A program made the translations under genes and the position numbers. The notes below the pieces were generated by a model, which was not told the DNA's origin, ran no database searches, and was given only the letters and a program-made list of their open reading frames with translations. Source: Rhynochetos jubatus (lineage: Eukaryota > Chordata > Aves > Eurypygiformes > Rhynochetidae). Taken from it: 64,000 bases of DNA. Location of the stretch: the NCBI GenBank assembly GCA_027574665.1, contig CM050666.1, forward strand, positions 310,001-374,000, read 5' to 3'. Below are positions 34,875 through 47,191 of the stretch, piece by piece. Numbering within the stretch: the first letter of the stretch is position 1; every line of letters begins with the position of its first letter.

Positions 34875-35397
34875 TTGTTTGTTTTGGCAGAGCACTGCAT
34901 GTCTCTTAAGACAGAGCTCTGGATCCCCGGGAAAGTCGAAATCCACAGGGTCACCTTCTCTGTGCTAACAGGCTCGGAGAGGCTCGAATGCGCGACTCGT
35001 TGAAGCGTCTGCCCGAACACGGACATCTGAAGCAGCACTGTAATGCGACCAAACAGAAAGAGTTAGGAGAGAATTTCTTGTCCCTTCTTGCTGCGCCTTT
35101 GCAGAGCACTGCGTGCCAGAGCAGCCGGATGGCTGTGTTGCTTGCAATCTCCAGTTCCAACAGTGCCACAGTTCCTCGGCAACAGAAAGAGCTAGGAAGG
35201 AATTGCTTACGCTGTTTTCTCTCGCTGTGCTCTAGCAGTTCGTTCCCTTTTCGGCAGAGCGCGGGACCGCTTGCAAAGCTTAGAAACAAACCTCTCCCTT
35301 TTCCTCCCAAGCGGAAAGAACTACGAGAGAATTTCTGAGTGAAGCCTTGTTTGTTTTGGCAGAGCACTGCATGCCTCTTAAGACAGAGCTCTGGATC

Positions 35398-38300
35398 CCC
35401 GGGAAAGTCGAAATCCACAGGGTCACCTTCTCTGTGCTAACAGGCTCGGAGAGGCTCGAATGCGCGGCTCGTTGAAGCGTCTGCCCGAACACAGACATCT
35501 AAAGCAGCACTGTAATGCGACCAAACAGAACGAGTTAGGAGAGAATTTCTTGTCCCTTCTTGCTGCGCCTTTGCAGAGCACTGCGTGCCAGAGCAGCCGG
35601 ATCGCTGTGTTGCTTGCAATCTCCAGTTCCAACAGTGCCACAGTTCCTCGGCAACAGAAAGAGCTAGGAAGGAATTGCTTACGCTGTTTTCTCTCGCTGT
35701 GTTCTAGCAGTTCGTTCCCTTTTCGGCAGAGCGCGGGACCGCTTGCAAAGCTTAGAAACAAACCTCTCCCTTTTCCTCCAAAAGGGAAAGAGCTATGAGA
35801 GAATTTCTTAGGGAAACCTTGTTTGTTTTGGCAGAGCACTGCATGCCTCTTAAGACAGAGCTCTGGATCCCCGGGAAAGTCGAAATCCACAGGGTCACCT
35901 TCTCTGTGCTAACAGGCTCGGAGAGGCTCGAATGCGCGGCTCGTTGAAGCGTCTGCCCGAACACGGACATCTGAAGCAGCACTGTAATGCGACCAAACAG
36001 AAAGAGTTAGGAGAGAATTTCTTGTCCCTTCTTGCTGCGCCTTTGCAGAGCACTGCATGCCAGAGCAGCCGGATCGCTGTGTTGCTTGCAATCTCCAGTT
36101 CCAACAGTGCCACAGTTCCTCGGCAACAGAAAGAGCTAGGAAGGAATTGCTTGAGCTGTTTTCTCTCGCTGTGCTCTAGCAGTTCGTTCCCTTTTCGGCA
36201 GAGCGCGGGACCGCTTGCAAAGCTTAGAAACAAACCTCTCCCTTTTCCTCCAAAAGGGAAAGAGCTACGAGAGAATTTCTTAGGGAAACCTTGTTTGTTT
36301 TGGCAGAGCACTGCATGCCTCTTAAGACAGAGCTCTGGATCCCCGGGAAAGTCGAAATCCACAGGGTCACCTTCTCTGTGCTAACAGGCTCGGAGAGGCT
36401 CGAATGCGCGGCTCGTTGAAGCGTCTGCCCGAACACGGACATCTAAAGCAGCACTGTAATGCGACCAAACAGAAAGAGTTAGGAGAGAATTTCTTGTCCC
36501 TTCTTGCTGCGCCTTTGCAGAGCACTGCGTGCCAGAGCAGCCGGATGGCTGTGTTGCTTGCAATCTCCAGTTCCAACAGTGCCACAGTTCCTCAGCAACA
36601 GAAAGAGCTAGGAAGGAATTGCTTACGCTGTTTTCTCTCGCTGTGCTCTAGCAGTTCGTTCCCTTTTCGGCAGAGCGCGGGACCGCTTGCAAAGCTTAGA
36701 AACAAACCTCTCCCTTTTCCTCCAAAAGGGAAAGAGCTACGAGAGAATTTCTTAGGGAAACTTTGTTTGTTTTGGCAGAGCACTGCATGCCTCTTAAGAC
36801 AGAGCTCTGGATCCCCGGGAAAGTCGAAATCCACAGGGTCACCTTCTCTGTGCTAACAGGCTCGGAGAGGCTCGAATGCGCGGCTCGTTGAAGCGTCTGC
36901 CCGAACACAGACATCTAAAGCAGCACTGTAATGCGACCAAACAGAACGAGTTAGGAGAGAATTTCTTGTCCCTTCTTGCTGCGCCTTTGCAGAGCACTGC
37001 GTGCCAGAGCAGCCGGATCGCTGTGTTGCTTGCAATCTCCAGTTCCAACAGTGCCACAGTTCCTCGGCAACAGAAAGAGCTAGGAAGGAATTGCTTACGC
37101 TGTTTTCTCTCGCTGTGTTCTAGCAGTTCGTTCCCTTTTCGGCAGAGCGCGGGACCGCTTGCAAAGCTTAGAAACAAACCTCTCCCTTTTCCTCCAAAAG
37201 GGAAAGAGCTATGAGAGAATTTCTTAGTGAAACCTTGTTTGTTTTGGCAGAGCACTGCATGCCTCTTAAGACAGAGCTCTGGATCCCCGGGAAAGTCGAA
37301 ATCCACAGGGTCACCTTCTCTGTGCTAACAGGCTCGGAGAGGCTCGAATGCGCGGCTCGTTGAAGCGTCTGCCCGAACACGGACATCTAAAGCAGCACTG
37401 TAATGCGACCAAACAGAACGAGTTAGGAGAGAATTTCTTGTCCCTTCTTGCTGCGCCTTTGCAGAGCACTGCGTGCCAGAGCAGCCGGATGGCTGTGTTG
37501 CTTGCAATCTCCAGTTCCAACAGTGCCACAGTTCCTCGGCAACAGAAAGAGCTAGGAAGGAATTGCTTACGCTGTTTTCTCTCGCTGTGCTCTAGCAGTT
37601 CGTTCCCTTTTCGGCAGAGCGCGGGACCGCTTGCAAAGCTTAGAAACAAACCTCTCCCTTTTCCTCCAAAAGGGAAAGAGCTACGAGAGAATTTCTTAGG
37701 GAAACCTTGTTTGTTTTGGCAGAGCACTGCATGCCTCTTAAGACAGAGCTCTGGATCCCCGGGAAAGTCGAAATCCACAGGGTCACCTTCTCTGTGCTAA
37801 CAGGCTCGGAGAGGCTCGAATGCGCGGCTCGTTGAAGCGTCTGCCCGAACACGGACATCTAAAGCAGCACTGTATGCGACCAAACAGAAAGAGTTAGGAG
37901 AGAATTTCTTGTCCCTTCTTGCTGCGCCTTTGCAGAGCACTGCGTGCCAGAGCAGCCGGATGGCTGTGTTGCTTGCAATCTCCAGTTCCAACAGTGCCAC
38001 AGTTCCTCGGCAACAGAAAGAGCTAGGAAGGAATTGCTTACGCTGTTTTCTCTCGCTGTGTTCTAGCAGTTCGTTCCCTTTTCGGCAGAGCGCGGGACCG
38101 CTTGCAAAGCTTAGAAACAAACCTCTCCCTTTTCCTCCAAAAGGGAAAGAGCTACGAGAGAATTTCTTAGGGAAACCTTGTTTGTTTTGGCAGAGCACTG
38201 CATGCCTCTTAAGACAGAGCTCTGTATCCCCGGGAAAGTCGAAATCCACAGGGTCACCTTCTCTGTGCTAACAGGCTCGGAGAGGCTCGAATGCGCGGCT

Positions 38301-40587
38301 CGTTGAAGCGTCTGCCCGAACACGGACATCTGAAGCAGCACTGTAATGCGACCAAACAGAAAGAGTTAGGAGAGAATTTCTTGTCCCTTCTTGCTGCGCC
38401 TTTGCAGAGCACTGCGTGCCAGAGCAGCCGGATGGCTGTGTTGCTTGCAATCTCCAGTTCCAACAGTGCCACAGTTCCTCGGCAACAGAAAGAGCTAGGA
38501 AGGAATTGCTTACGCTGTTTTCTCTCGCTGTGCTCTAGCAGTTCGTTCCCTTTTCGGCAGAGCACGGGACCGCTTGCAAAGCTTAGAAACAAACCTCTCC
38601 CTTTTCCTCCAAAAGGGAAAGAGCTACAAGAGAATTTCGGAGTGAAACCTTGTTTGTTTTGGCAGAGCACTGCATGCCTCTTAAGAGAGAGCTCTGGATC
38701 CCCGGGAAAGTCGAAATCCACAGGGTCACCTTCTCTGTGCTAACAGACTCGGAGAGGCTCGAATGCGCGGCTCGTTGAAGCGTCTGCCCGAACACGGACA
38801 TCTGAAGCAGCACTGTAATGTGACCAAACAGAAAGAGTTAGGAGAGAATTTCTTGTCCCTTCTTGCTGCGCCTTTGCAGAGCACTGCGTGCCAGAGCAGC
38901 CGGATGGCTGTGTTGCTTGCAATCTCCAGTTCCAACAGTGCCACAGTTCCTCGGCAACAGAAAGAGCTAGGAAGGAATTGCTTACGCTGTTTTCTCTCGC
39001 TGTGCTCTAGCAGTTCGTTCCCTTTTCGGCAGAGCGCGGGACCGCTTGCAAAGCTTAGAAACAAACCTCTCCCTTTTCCTCCAAAAGGGAAAGAGCTACG
39101 AGAGAATTTCTTAGGGAAACCTTGTTTGTTTTGGCAGAGCACTGCATGCCTCTTCAGACAGAGCTCTGTATCCCCGGGAAAGTCGAAATCCACAGGGTCA
39201 CCTTCTCTGTGCTAACAGGCTCGGAGAGGCTCGAATGCGCGGCTCGTTGAAGCGTCTGCCCGAACACGGACATCTGAAGCAGCACTGTAATGCGACCAAA
39301 CAGAAAGAGTTAGGAGAGAATTTCTTGTCCCTTCTTGCTGCGCCTTTGCAGAGCACTGCGTGCCTGAGCAGCCGGATCGCTGTGTTGCTTGCAATCTCCA
39401 GTTCCAACAGTGCCACAGTTCCTCGGCAACAGAAAGAGCTAGGAAGGAATTGCTTATGCTGTTTTCTCTCGCTGTGCTCTAGCAGTTCGTTCCCTTTTCG
39501 GCAGAGCGCGGGACCGCTTGCAAAGCTTAGAAACAAACCTCTCCCTTTTCCTCCAAAAGGGAAAGAGCTACGAGAGAATTTCTTAGTGAAACCTTGTTTG
39601 TTTTGGCAGAGCACTGCATGCCTCTTAAGACAGAGCTCTGGATCCCCGGGAAAGTCGAAATCCACAGGGTCACCTTCTCTGTGCTAACAGGCTCGGAGAG
39701 GCTCGAATGCGCGGCTCGTTGAAGCGTCTGCCCGAACACGGACATCTAAAGCAGCACTGTAATGCGACCAAACAGAAAGAGTTAGGAGAGAATTTCTTGT
39801 CCCTTCTTGCTGCGCCTTTGCAGAGCACTGCGTGCCAGAGCAGCCGGATCGCTGTGTTGCTTGCAATCTCCAGTTCCAACAGTGCCACAGTTCCTCGGCA
39901 ACAGAAAGAGCTAGGAAGGAATTGCTTATGCTGTTTTCTCTCGCTGTGCTCTAGCAGTTCGTTCCCTTTTCGGCAGAGCACGGGACCGCTTGCAAAGCTT
40001 AGAAACAAACCTCTCCCTTTTCCTCCAAAAGGGAAAGAGCTACAAGAGAATTTCTGAGTGAAACCTTGTTTGTTTTGGCAGAGCACTGCATGTCTCTTAA
40101 GACAGAGCTCTGGATCCCCGGGAAAGTCAAAATCCACAGGGTCACCTTCTCTGTGCTAACAGGCTCGGAGAGGCTCGAATGCGCGGCTCGTTGAAGCGTC
40201 TGCCCGAACACGGACATCTGAAGCAGCACTGTATGCGACCAAACAGAAAGAGTTAGGAGAGAATTTCTTGTCCCTTCTTGCTGCGCCTTTGCAGAGCACT
40301 GCGTGCCAGAGCAGCCGGACCGCTGTGTTGCTTGCAATCTCCAGTTCCAACAGTGCCACAGTTCCTCGGCAACAGAAAGAGCTAGGAAGGAATTGCTTAC
40401 GCTGTTTTCTCTCGCTGTGCTCTAGCAGTTCGTTCCCTTTTCGGCAGAGCGCGGGACCGCTTGCAAAGCTTAGAAACAAACCTCTCCCTTTTCCTCCAAA
40501 AGGGAAAGAGCTACGAGAGAATTTCTTAGTGAAACCTTGTTTGTTTTGGCAGAGCACTGCATGCCTCTTAAGACAGAGCTCTGGATC
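35398..40587 (+). repeat. A-array domain II (11 copies, transitional)
   Basis: The R-type 3' allele is no longer seen in its standard form from here to the end of the A array. Instead there are individual variants such as CTACAAGAGAATTTCGGAG (near 38625) and CTACAAGAGAATTTCTGAG (near 40040). The TGTTCTAGCAG allele (C to T in the CTCTAGCAG motif) first appears here, near 35700, 37118 and 38060. The rare linker alleles GACTCGGAG and AATGTGACC occur together at 34027-34102 and again at 38750-38822, ten units apart. Confidence 0.65.
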
Positions 40588-43419
40588 CCCGGGAAAGTCG
40601 AAATCCACAGGGTCACCTTCTCTGTGCTAACAGGCTCGGAGAGGCTCGAATGGGAGACTCGTTGAAGCTTCTGCCCGAACACGGACATCTGAAGCAGCAC
40701 TGTAATGCGACCATACAGAAAGAGTTAGGAGAGAATTTCTTGTCCCTTCTTGCTGCGCCTTTGCAGAGCACTGCGTGCCAGAGCAGCCGGATCGCTGTGT
40801 TGCTTGCAATCTCCAGTTGCAACAGTGCCACAGTTCCTCGGCAACAGAAAGAGCTAGGAAGGAATTGCTTACGCTGTTTTCTCTCGCTGTGCTCTAGCAG
40901 TTCGTTCCCTTTTCGGCAGAGCGCGGGACCGCTTGCAAAGCTTAGAAACAAACCTCTCCCTTTTCCTCCAAAAGGGAAAGAGCTACGAGAGAATTTCTTA
41001 GGGAAACCTTGTTTGTTTTGGCAGAGCACTGCATGCCTCTTAAGACAGAGCTCTGGATCCCCGGGAAAGTCGAAATCCACAGGGTCACCTTCTCTGTGCT
41101 AACAGGCTCGGAGAGGCTCGAATGCGCGGCTCTTTGAAGCGTCTGCCCGAACACGGACATCTAAAGCAGCACTGTAATGCGACCAAACAGAAAGAGTTAG
41201 GGGAGAATTTCTTGTCCCTTCTTGCTGCGCCTTTGCAGAGCACTGCGTGCCAGAGCAGCCGGATCGCTGTGTTGCTTGCAATCTCCAGTTCCAACAGTGC
41301 CACAGTTCCTCGGCAACAGAAAGAGCTAGGAAGGAATTGCTTGCGCTGTTTTCTCTCGCTGTGTTCTAGCAGTTCGTTCCCTTTTCAGCAGAGCGCGGGA
41401 CCGCTTGCAAAGCTTAGAAACAAACCTCTCCCTTTTCCTCCAAAAGGGAAAGAGCTACGAGAGAATTTCTTAGGGAAACCTTGTTTGTTTTGGCAGAGCA
41501 CTGCATGCCTCTTAAGACAGAGCTCTGGATCCCCGGGAAAGTCGAAATCCACAGGGTCACCTTCTCTGTGCTAACAGGCTCGGAGAGGCTCGAATGCGCG
41601 GCTCGTTGAAGCGTCTGCCCGAACACGGACATCTAAAGCAGCACTGTAATGCGACCAAACAGAAAGAGTTAGGAGAGAATTTCTTGTCCCTTCTTGCTGC
41701 GCCTTTGCAGAGCACTGCATGCCAGAGCAGCCGGATGGCTGTGTTGCTTGCAATCTCCAGTTCCAACAGTGCCACAGTTCCTCGGCAACAGAAAGAGCTA
41801 GGAAGGAATTGCTTACGCTGTTTTCTCTCGCTGTGCTCTAGCAGTTCGTTCCCTTTTCGGCAGAGCGCGGGACCGCTTGCAAAGCTTAGAAACAAACCTC
41901 TCCCTTTTCCTCCAAAAGGGAAAGAGCTACGAGAGAATTTCTTAGTGAAACCTTGTTTGTTTTGGCAGAGCACTGCATGCCTCTTAAGACAGAGCTCTGG
42001 ATCCCCGGGAAAGTCGAAATCCACAGGGTCACCTTCTCTGTGCTAACAGGCTCGGAGAGGCTCGAATGCGCGGCTCGTTGAAGCGTCTGCCCGAACACGG
42101 ACATCTAAAGCAGCACTGTAATGCGACCAAACAGAAAGAGTTAGGAGAGAATTTCTTGTCCCTTCTTGCTGCGCCTTTGCAGAGCACTGCGTGCCAGAGC
42201 AGCCGGATGGCTGTGTTGCTTGCAATCTCCAGTTCCAACAGTGCCACAGTTCCTCGGCAACAGAAAGAGCTAGGAAGGAATTGCTTACGCTGTTTTCTCT
42301 CGCTGTGCTCTAGCAGTTCGTTCCCTTTTCGGCAGAGCGCGGGACCGCTTGCAAAGCTTAGAAACAAACCTCTCCCTTTTCCTCCAAAAGGGAAAGAGCT
42401 ACGAGAGAATTTCTTAGGGAAACCTTGTTTGTTTTGGCAGAGCACTGCATGCCTCTTAAGACAGAGCTCTGGATCCCCGGGAAAGTCGAAATCCACAGGG
42501 TCACCTTCTCTGTGCTAACAGGCTCGGAGAGGCTCGAATGGGCGGCTCGTTGAAGCGTCTGCCCGAACACGGACATCTAAAGCAGCACTGTAATGCGACC
42601 AAACAGAACGAGTTAGGAGAGAATTTCTTGTCCCTTCTTGATGCGCCTTTGCAGAGCACTGCGTGCCAGAGCAGCCGGATGGCTGTGTTGCTTGCAATCT
42701 CCAGTTCCAACAGTGCCACAGTTCCTCGGCAACAGAAAGAGCTAGGAAGGAATTGCTTACGCTGTTTTCTCTCGCTGTGCTCTAGCAGTTCGTTCCCTTT
42801 TCGGCAGAGCGCGGGACCGCTTGCAAAGCTTAGAAACAAACCTCTCCCTTTTCCTCCAAAAGGGAAAGAGCTACGAGAGAATTTCTTAGGGAAACCTTGT
42901 TTGTTTTGGCAGAGCACTGCATGCCTCTTAAGACAGAGCTCTGGATCCCCGGGAAAGTCGAAATCCACAGGGTCACCTTCTCTGTGCTAACAGGCTCGGA
43001 GAGGCTCGTATGGGCGGCTCGTTGAAGCGTCTGCCCGAACACAGACATCTAAAGCAGCACTGTAATGCGACCAAACAGAAAGAATTTGGAGAGAATTTCT
43101 TGTCCCTTTTTGCTGAGCCTTTGCAGAGCACTGCGTGCCAGAGCAGCCGGATCACTGTCTTGCTTGCAATCTCCAGTTCCAACAGTGCCACAGTTCCTCG
43201 GCAACAGAAAGAGCTAGGAAGGAATTGCTTACGCTGTTTTCTCTCGCTGTGCTCTAGCAGTTCGTTCCCTTTTCGGCAGAGCGCGGGACCGCTTGCAAAG
43301 CTTAGAAACAAACCTCTCCCTTTTCCTCCAAAAGGGAAAGAGCTACGAGAGAATTTCTTAGGGAAACCTTGTTTGTTTTGGCAGAGCACTGCATGCCTCT
43401 TAAGACAGAGCTCTGGATC

Positions 43420-45305
43420 CCCGGGAAAGTCGAAATCCACAGGGTCACCTTCTCTGTGCTAACAGGCTCGGAGAGGCTCGAATGCGCGGCTCGTTGAAGC
43501 GTCTTCCCGAACACGGACATCTAAAGCAGCACTGTAATGCGACCAAACAGAAAGTTAGGAGAGAATTTCTTGTCCCTTCTTGCTGCGCCTTTGCAGAGCA
43601 CTGCGTGCCAGAGCAGCCGGACCGCTGTGTTGCTTGCAATCTCCAGTTCCAACAGTGCCACAGTTCCTCGGCAACAGAAAGAGCTAGGAAGGAATTGCTT
43701 ACGCTGTTTTCTCTCGCTGTGTTCTAGCAGTTCGTTCCCTTTTCGGCAGAGCGCGGGACCGCTTGCAAAGCTTAGAAACAAACCTCTCCCTTTTCCTCCA
43801 AAAGGGAAAGAGCTACGAGAGAATTTCTTAGGGAAACCTTGTTTGTTTTGGCAGAGCACTGCATGCCTCTTAAGACAGAGCTCTGGATCCCCGGGAAAGT
43901 CGAAATCCACAGGGTCACCTTCTCTGTGCTAACAGGCTCGGAGAGGCTCGAATGGGAGACTCGTTGAAGCTTCTGCCCGAACACGGACATCTGAAGCAGC
44001 ACTGTAATGCGACCATACAGAAAGAGTTAGGAGAGAATTTCTTGTCCCTTCTTGCTGCGCCTTTGCAGAGCACTGCGTGCCAGAGCAGCCGGATCGCTGT
44101 GTTGCTTGCAATCTCCAGTTGCAACAGTGCCACAGTTCCTCGGCAACAGAAAGAGCTAGGAAGGAATTGCTTACGCTGTTTTCTCTCGCTGTGCTCTAGC
44201 AGTTCGTTCCCTTTTCGGCAGAGCGCGGGACCGCTTGCAAAGCTTAGAAACAAACCTCTCCCTTTTCCTCCAAAAGGGAAAGAGCTACGAGAGAATTTCT
44301 TAGGGAAACCTTGTTTGTTTTGGCAGAGCACTGCATGCCTCTTAAGACAGAGCTCTGGATCCACGGGAAAGTCGAAATCCACAGGGTCACCTTCTCTGTG
44401 CTAACAGGCTCGGAGAGGCTCGAATGGGAGACTCGTTGAAGCTTCTGCCCGAACACGGACATCTGAAGCAGCACTGTAATGCGACCATACAGAAAGAGTT
44501 AGGAGAGAATTTCTTGTCCCTTCTTGCTGCGCCTTTGCAGAGCACTGCGTGCCAGAGCAGCCGGATCGCTGTGTTGCTTGCAATCTCCAGTTGCAACAGT
44601 GCCACAGTTCCTCGGCAACAGAAAGAGCTAGGAAGGAATTGCTTACGCTGTTTTCTCTCGCTGTGCTCTAGCAGTTCGTTCCCTTTTCGGCAGAGCGCGG
44701 GACCGCTTGCAAAGCTTAGAAACAAACCTCTCCCTTTTCCTCCAAAAGGGAAAGAGCTACGAGAGAATTTCTTAGGGAAACCTTGTTTGTTTTGGCAGAG
44801 CACTGCATGCCTCTTAAGACAGAGCTCTGGATCCACGGGAAAGTCGAAATCCACAGGGTCACCTTCTCTGTGCTAACAGGTTCGGAGAGGCTCGAATGCG
44901 CGGCTCGTTGAAGCGTCTGCCCGAACACGGACATCTAAATCAGCACTGTAATGCGACCAAACAGAAAGAGTTAGGAGAGGATTTCTTGTCCCTTCTTGCT
45001 GCGCCTTTGCAGAGCACTGCGTGCCAGAGCAGCCGGATCGCTGTCTTGCTTGCAATCTCCAGTTCCAACAGTGCCACAGTTCCTCGGCAACAGAAAGAGC
45101 TAGGAAGGAATTGCTTATGCTGTTTTCTCTCGCTGTGCTCTAGCAGTTCGTTCCCTTTTCGGCAGAGCGCGGGACCGCTTGCAAAGCTTAGAAACAAACC
45201 TCTCCCTTTTCCTCCAAAAGGGAAAGAGCTAGGAGAGAATTTCTTAGGGAAACCTTGTTTGTTTTGGCAGAGCACTGCATGCCTCTTAAGACAGAGCTCT
45301 GGATC
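43420..45305 (+). repeat. Tetramer higher-order repeat, copy 1 (1886 bp)
   Basis: Four monomers of 470, 472, 472 and 472 bp. The first has the 2-bp deletion CAGAAAGTTAGG and GTCTTCCCG. The second and third are a pair with AATGGGAGACTCG, GAAGCTTCTG, CCATACAG, AGTTGCAACAG and a terminal GGATCCACGGG. The fourth has CAGGTTCGGAG, CTAAATCAGC, GAGAGGATTTC and CTAGGAGAGAATT. The repeated middle pair makes this internally a 1-2-2-3 pattern. Confidence 0.88.
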
Positions 45306-47191
45306 CCCGGGAAAGTCGAAATCCACAGGGTCACCTTCTCTGTGCTAACAGGCTCGGAGAGGCTCGAATGCGCGGCTCGTTGAAGCGTCTTCCCGAACAC
45401 GGACATCTAAAGCAGCACTGTAATGCGACCAAACAGAAAGTTAGGAGAGAATTTCTTGTCCCTTCTTGCTGCGCCTTTGCAGAGCACTGCGTGCCAGAGC
45501 AGCCGGACCGCTGTGTTGCTTGCAATCTCCAGTTCCAACAGTGCCACAGTTCCTCGGCAACAGAAAGAGCTAGGAAGGAATTGCTTACGCTGTTTTCTCT
45601 CGCTGTGTTCTAGCAGTTCGTTCCCTTTTCGGCAGAGCGCGGGACCGCTTGCAAAGCTTAGAAACAAACCTCTCCCTTTTCCTCCAAAAGGGAAAGAGCT
45701 ACGAGAGAATTTCTTAGTGAAACCTTGTTTGTTTTGGCAGAGCACTGCATGCCTCTTAAGACAGAGCTCTGGATCCCCGGGAAAGTCGAAATCCACAGGG
45801 TCACCTTCTCTGTGCTAACAGGCTCGGAGAGGCTCGAATGGGAGACTCGTTGAAGCTTCTGCCCGAACACGGACATCTGAAGCAGCACTGTAATGCGACC
45901 ATACAGAAAGAGTTAGGAGAGAATTTCTTGTCCCTTCTTGCTGCGCCTTTGCAGAGCACTGCGTGCCAGAGCAGCCGGATCGCTGTGTTGCTTGCAATCT
46001 CCAGTTGCAACAGTGCCACAGTTCCTCGGCAACAGAAAGAGCTAGGAAGGAATTGCTTACGCTGTTTTCTCTCGCTGTGCTCTAGCAGTTCGTTCCCTTT
46101 TCGGCAGAGCGCGGGACCGCTTGCAAAGCTTAGAAACAAACCTCTCCCTTTTCCTCCAAAAGGGAAAGAGCTACGAGAGAATTTCTTAGGGAAACCTTGT
46201 TTGTTTTGGCAGAGCACTGCATGCCTCTTAAGACAGAGCTCTGGATCCACGGGAAAGTCGAAATCCACAGGGTCACCTTCTCTGTGCTAACAGGCTCGGA
46301 GAGGCTCGAATGGGAGACTCGTTGAAGCTTCTGCCCGAACACGGACATCTGAAGCAGCACTGTAATGCGACCATACAGAAAGAGTTAGGAGAGAATTTCT
46401 TGTCCCTTCTTGCTGCGCCTTTGCAGAGCACTGCGTGCCAGAGCAGCCGGATCGCTGTGTTGCTTGCAATCTCCAGTTGCAACAGTGCCACAGTTCCTCG
46501 GCAACAGAAAGAGCTAGGAAGGAATTGCTTACGCTGTTTTCTCTCGCTGTGCTCTAGCAGTTCGTTCCCTTTTCGGCAGAGCGCGGGACCGCTTGCAAAG
46601 CTTAGAAACAAACCTCTCCCTTTTCCTCCAAAAGGGAAAGAGCTACGAGAGAATTTCTTAGGGAAACCTTGTTTGTTTTGGCAGAGCACTGCATGCCTCT
46701 TAAGACAGAGCTCTGGATCCACGGGAAAGTCGAAATCCACAGGGTCACCTTCTCTGTGCTAACAGGTTCGGAGAGGCTCGAATGCGCGGCTCGTTGAAGC
46801 GTCTGCCCGAACACGGACATCTAAATCAGCACTGTAATGCGACCAAACAGAAAGAGTTAGGAGAGGATTTCTTGTCCCTTCTTGCTGCGCCTTTGCAGAG
46901 CACTGCGTGCCAGAGCAGCCGGATCGCTGTCTTGCTTGCAATCTCCAGTTCCAACAGTGCCACAGTTCCTCGGCAACAGAAAGAGCTAGGAAGGAATTGC
47001 TTATGCTGTTTTCTCTCGCTGTGCTCTAGCAGTTCGTTCCCTTTTCGGCAGAGCGCGGGACCGCTTGCAAAGCTTAGAAACAAACCTCTCCCTTTTCCTC
47101 CAAAAGGGAAAGAGCTAGGAGAGAATTTCTTAGGGAAACCTTGTTTGTTTTGGCAGAGCACTGCATGCCTCTTAAGACAGAGCTCTGGATC
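45306..47191 (+). repeat. Tetramer higher-order repeat, copy 2 (1886 bp)
   Basis: It has the same four monomer types in the same order as 43420-45305, including both GGATCCACGGG boundaries. The one clear difference I see is in the first monomer, TTCTTAGTGAAACC here against TTCTTAGGGAAACC in copy 1. That allele is shared with copies 3 and 4. Confidence 0.88.

Larger units (their letters stand above)
1..35397 (+). repeat. A-array domain I (75 copies, R-type 3' allele present)
   Basis: Copies with the R-type end (CCCAAGCGGAAAG followed by TTCTGAGTGAAGCC) are scattered through this domain, for example those starting at 472, 2361, 3776, 5193, 7081, 8025, 9440, 10384, 11800, 12744, 15104, 18408, 19824, 24543, 33982 and 34926. 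They are intermixed with the more common CCAAAAGGGAAAG type. A second marker, AATTTCCTGTCCC for AATTTCTTGTCCC, occurs only between about 14.7 and 32.3 kb. Copies carrying GAACGAG alternate irregularly with GAAAGAG copies. The mosaic implies repeated local exchange between copies. Confidence 0.8.
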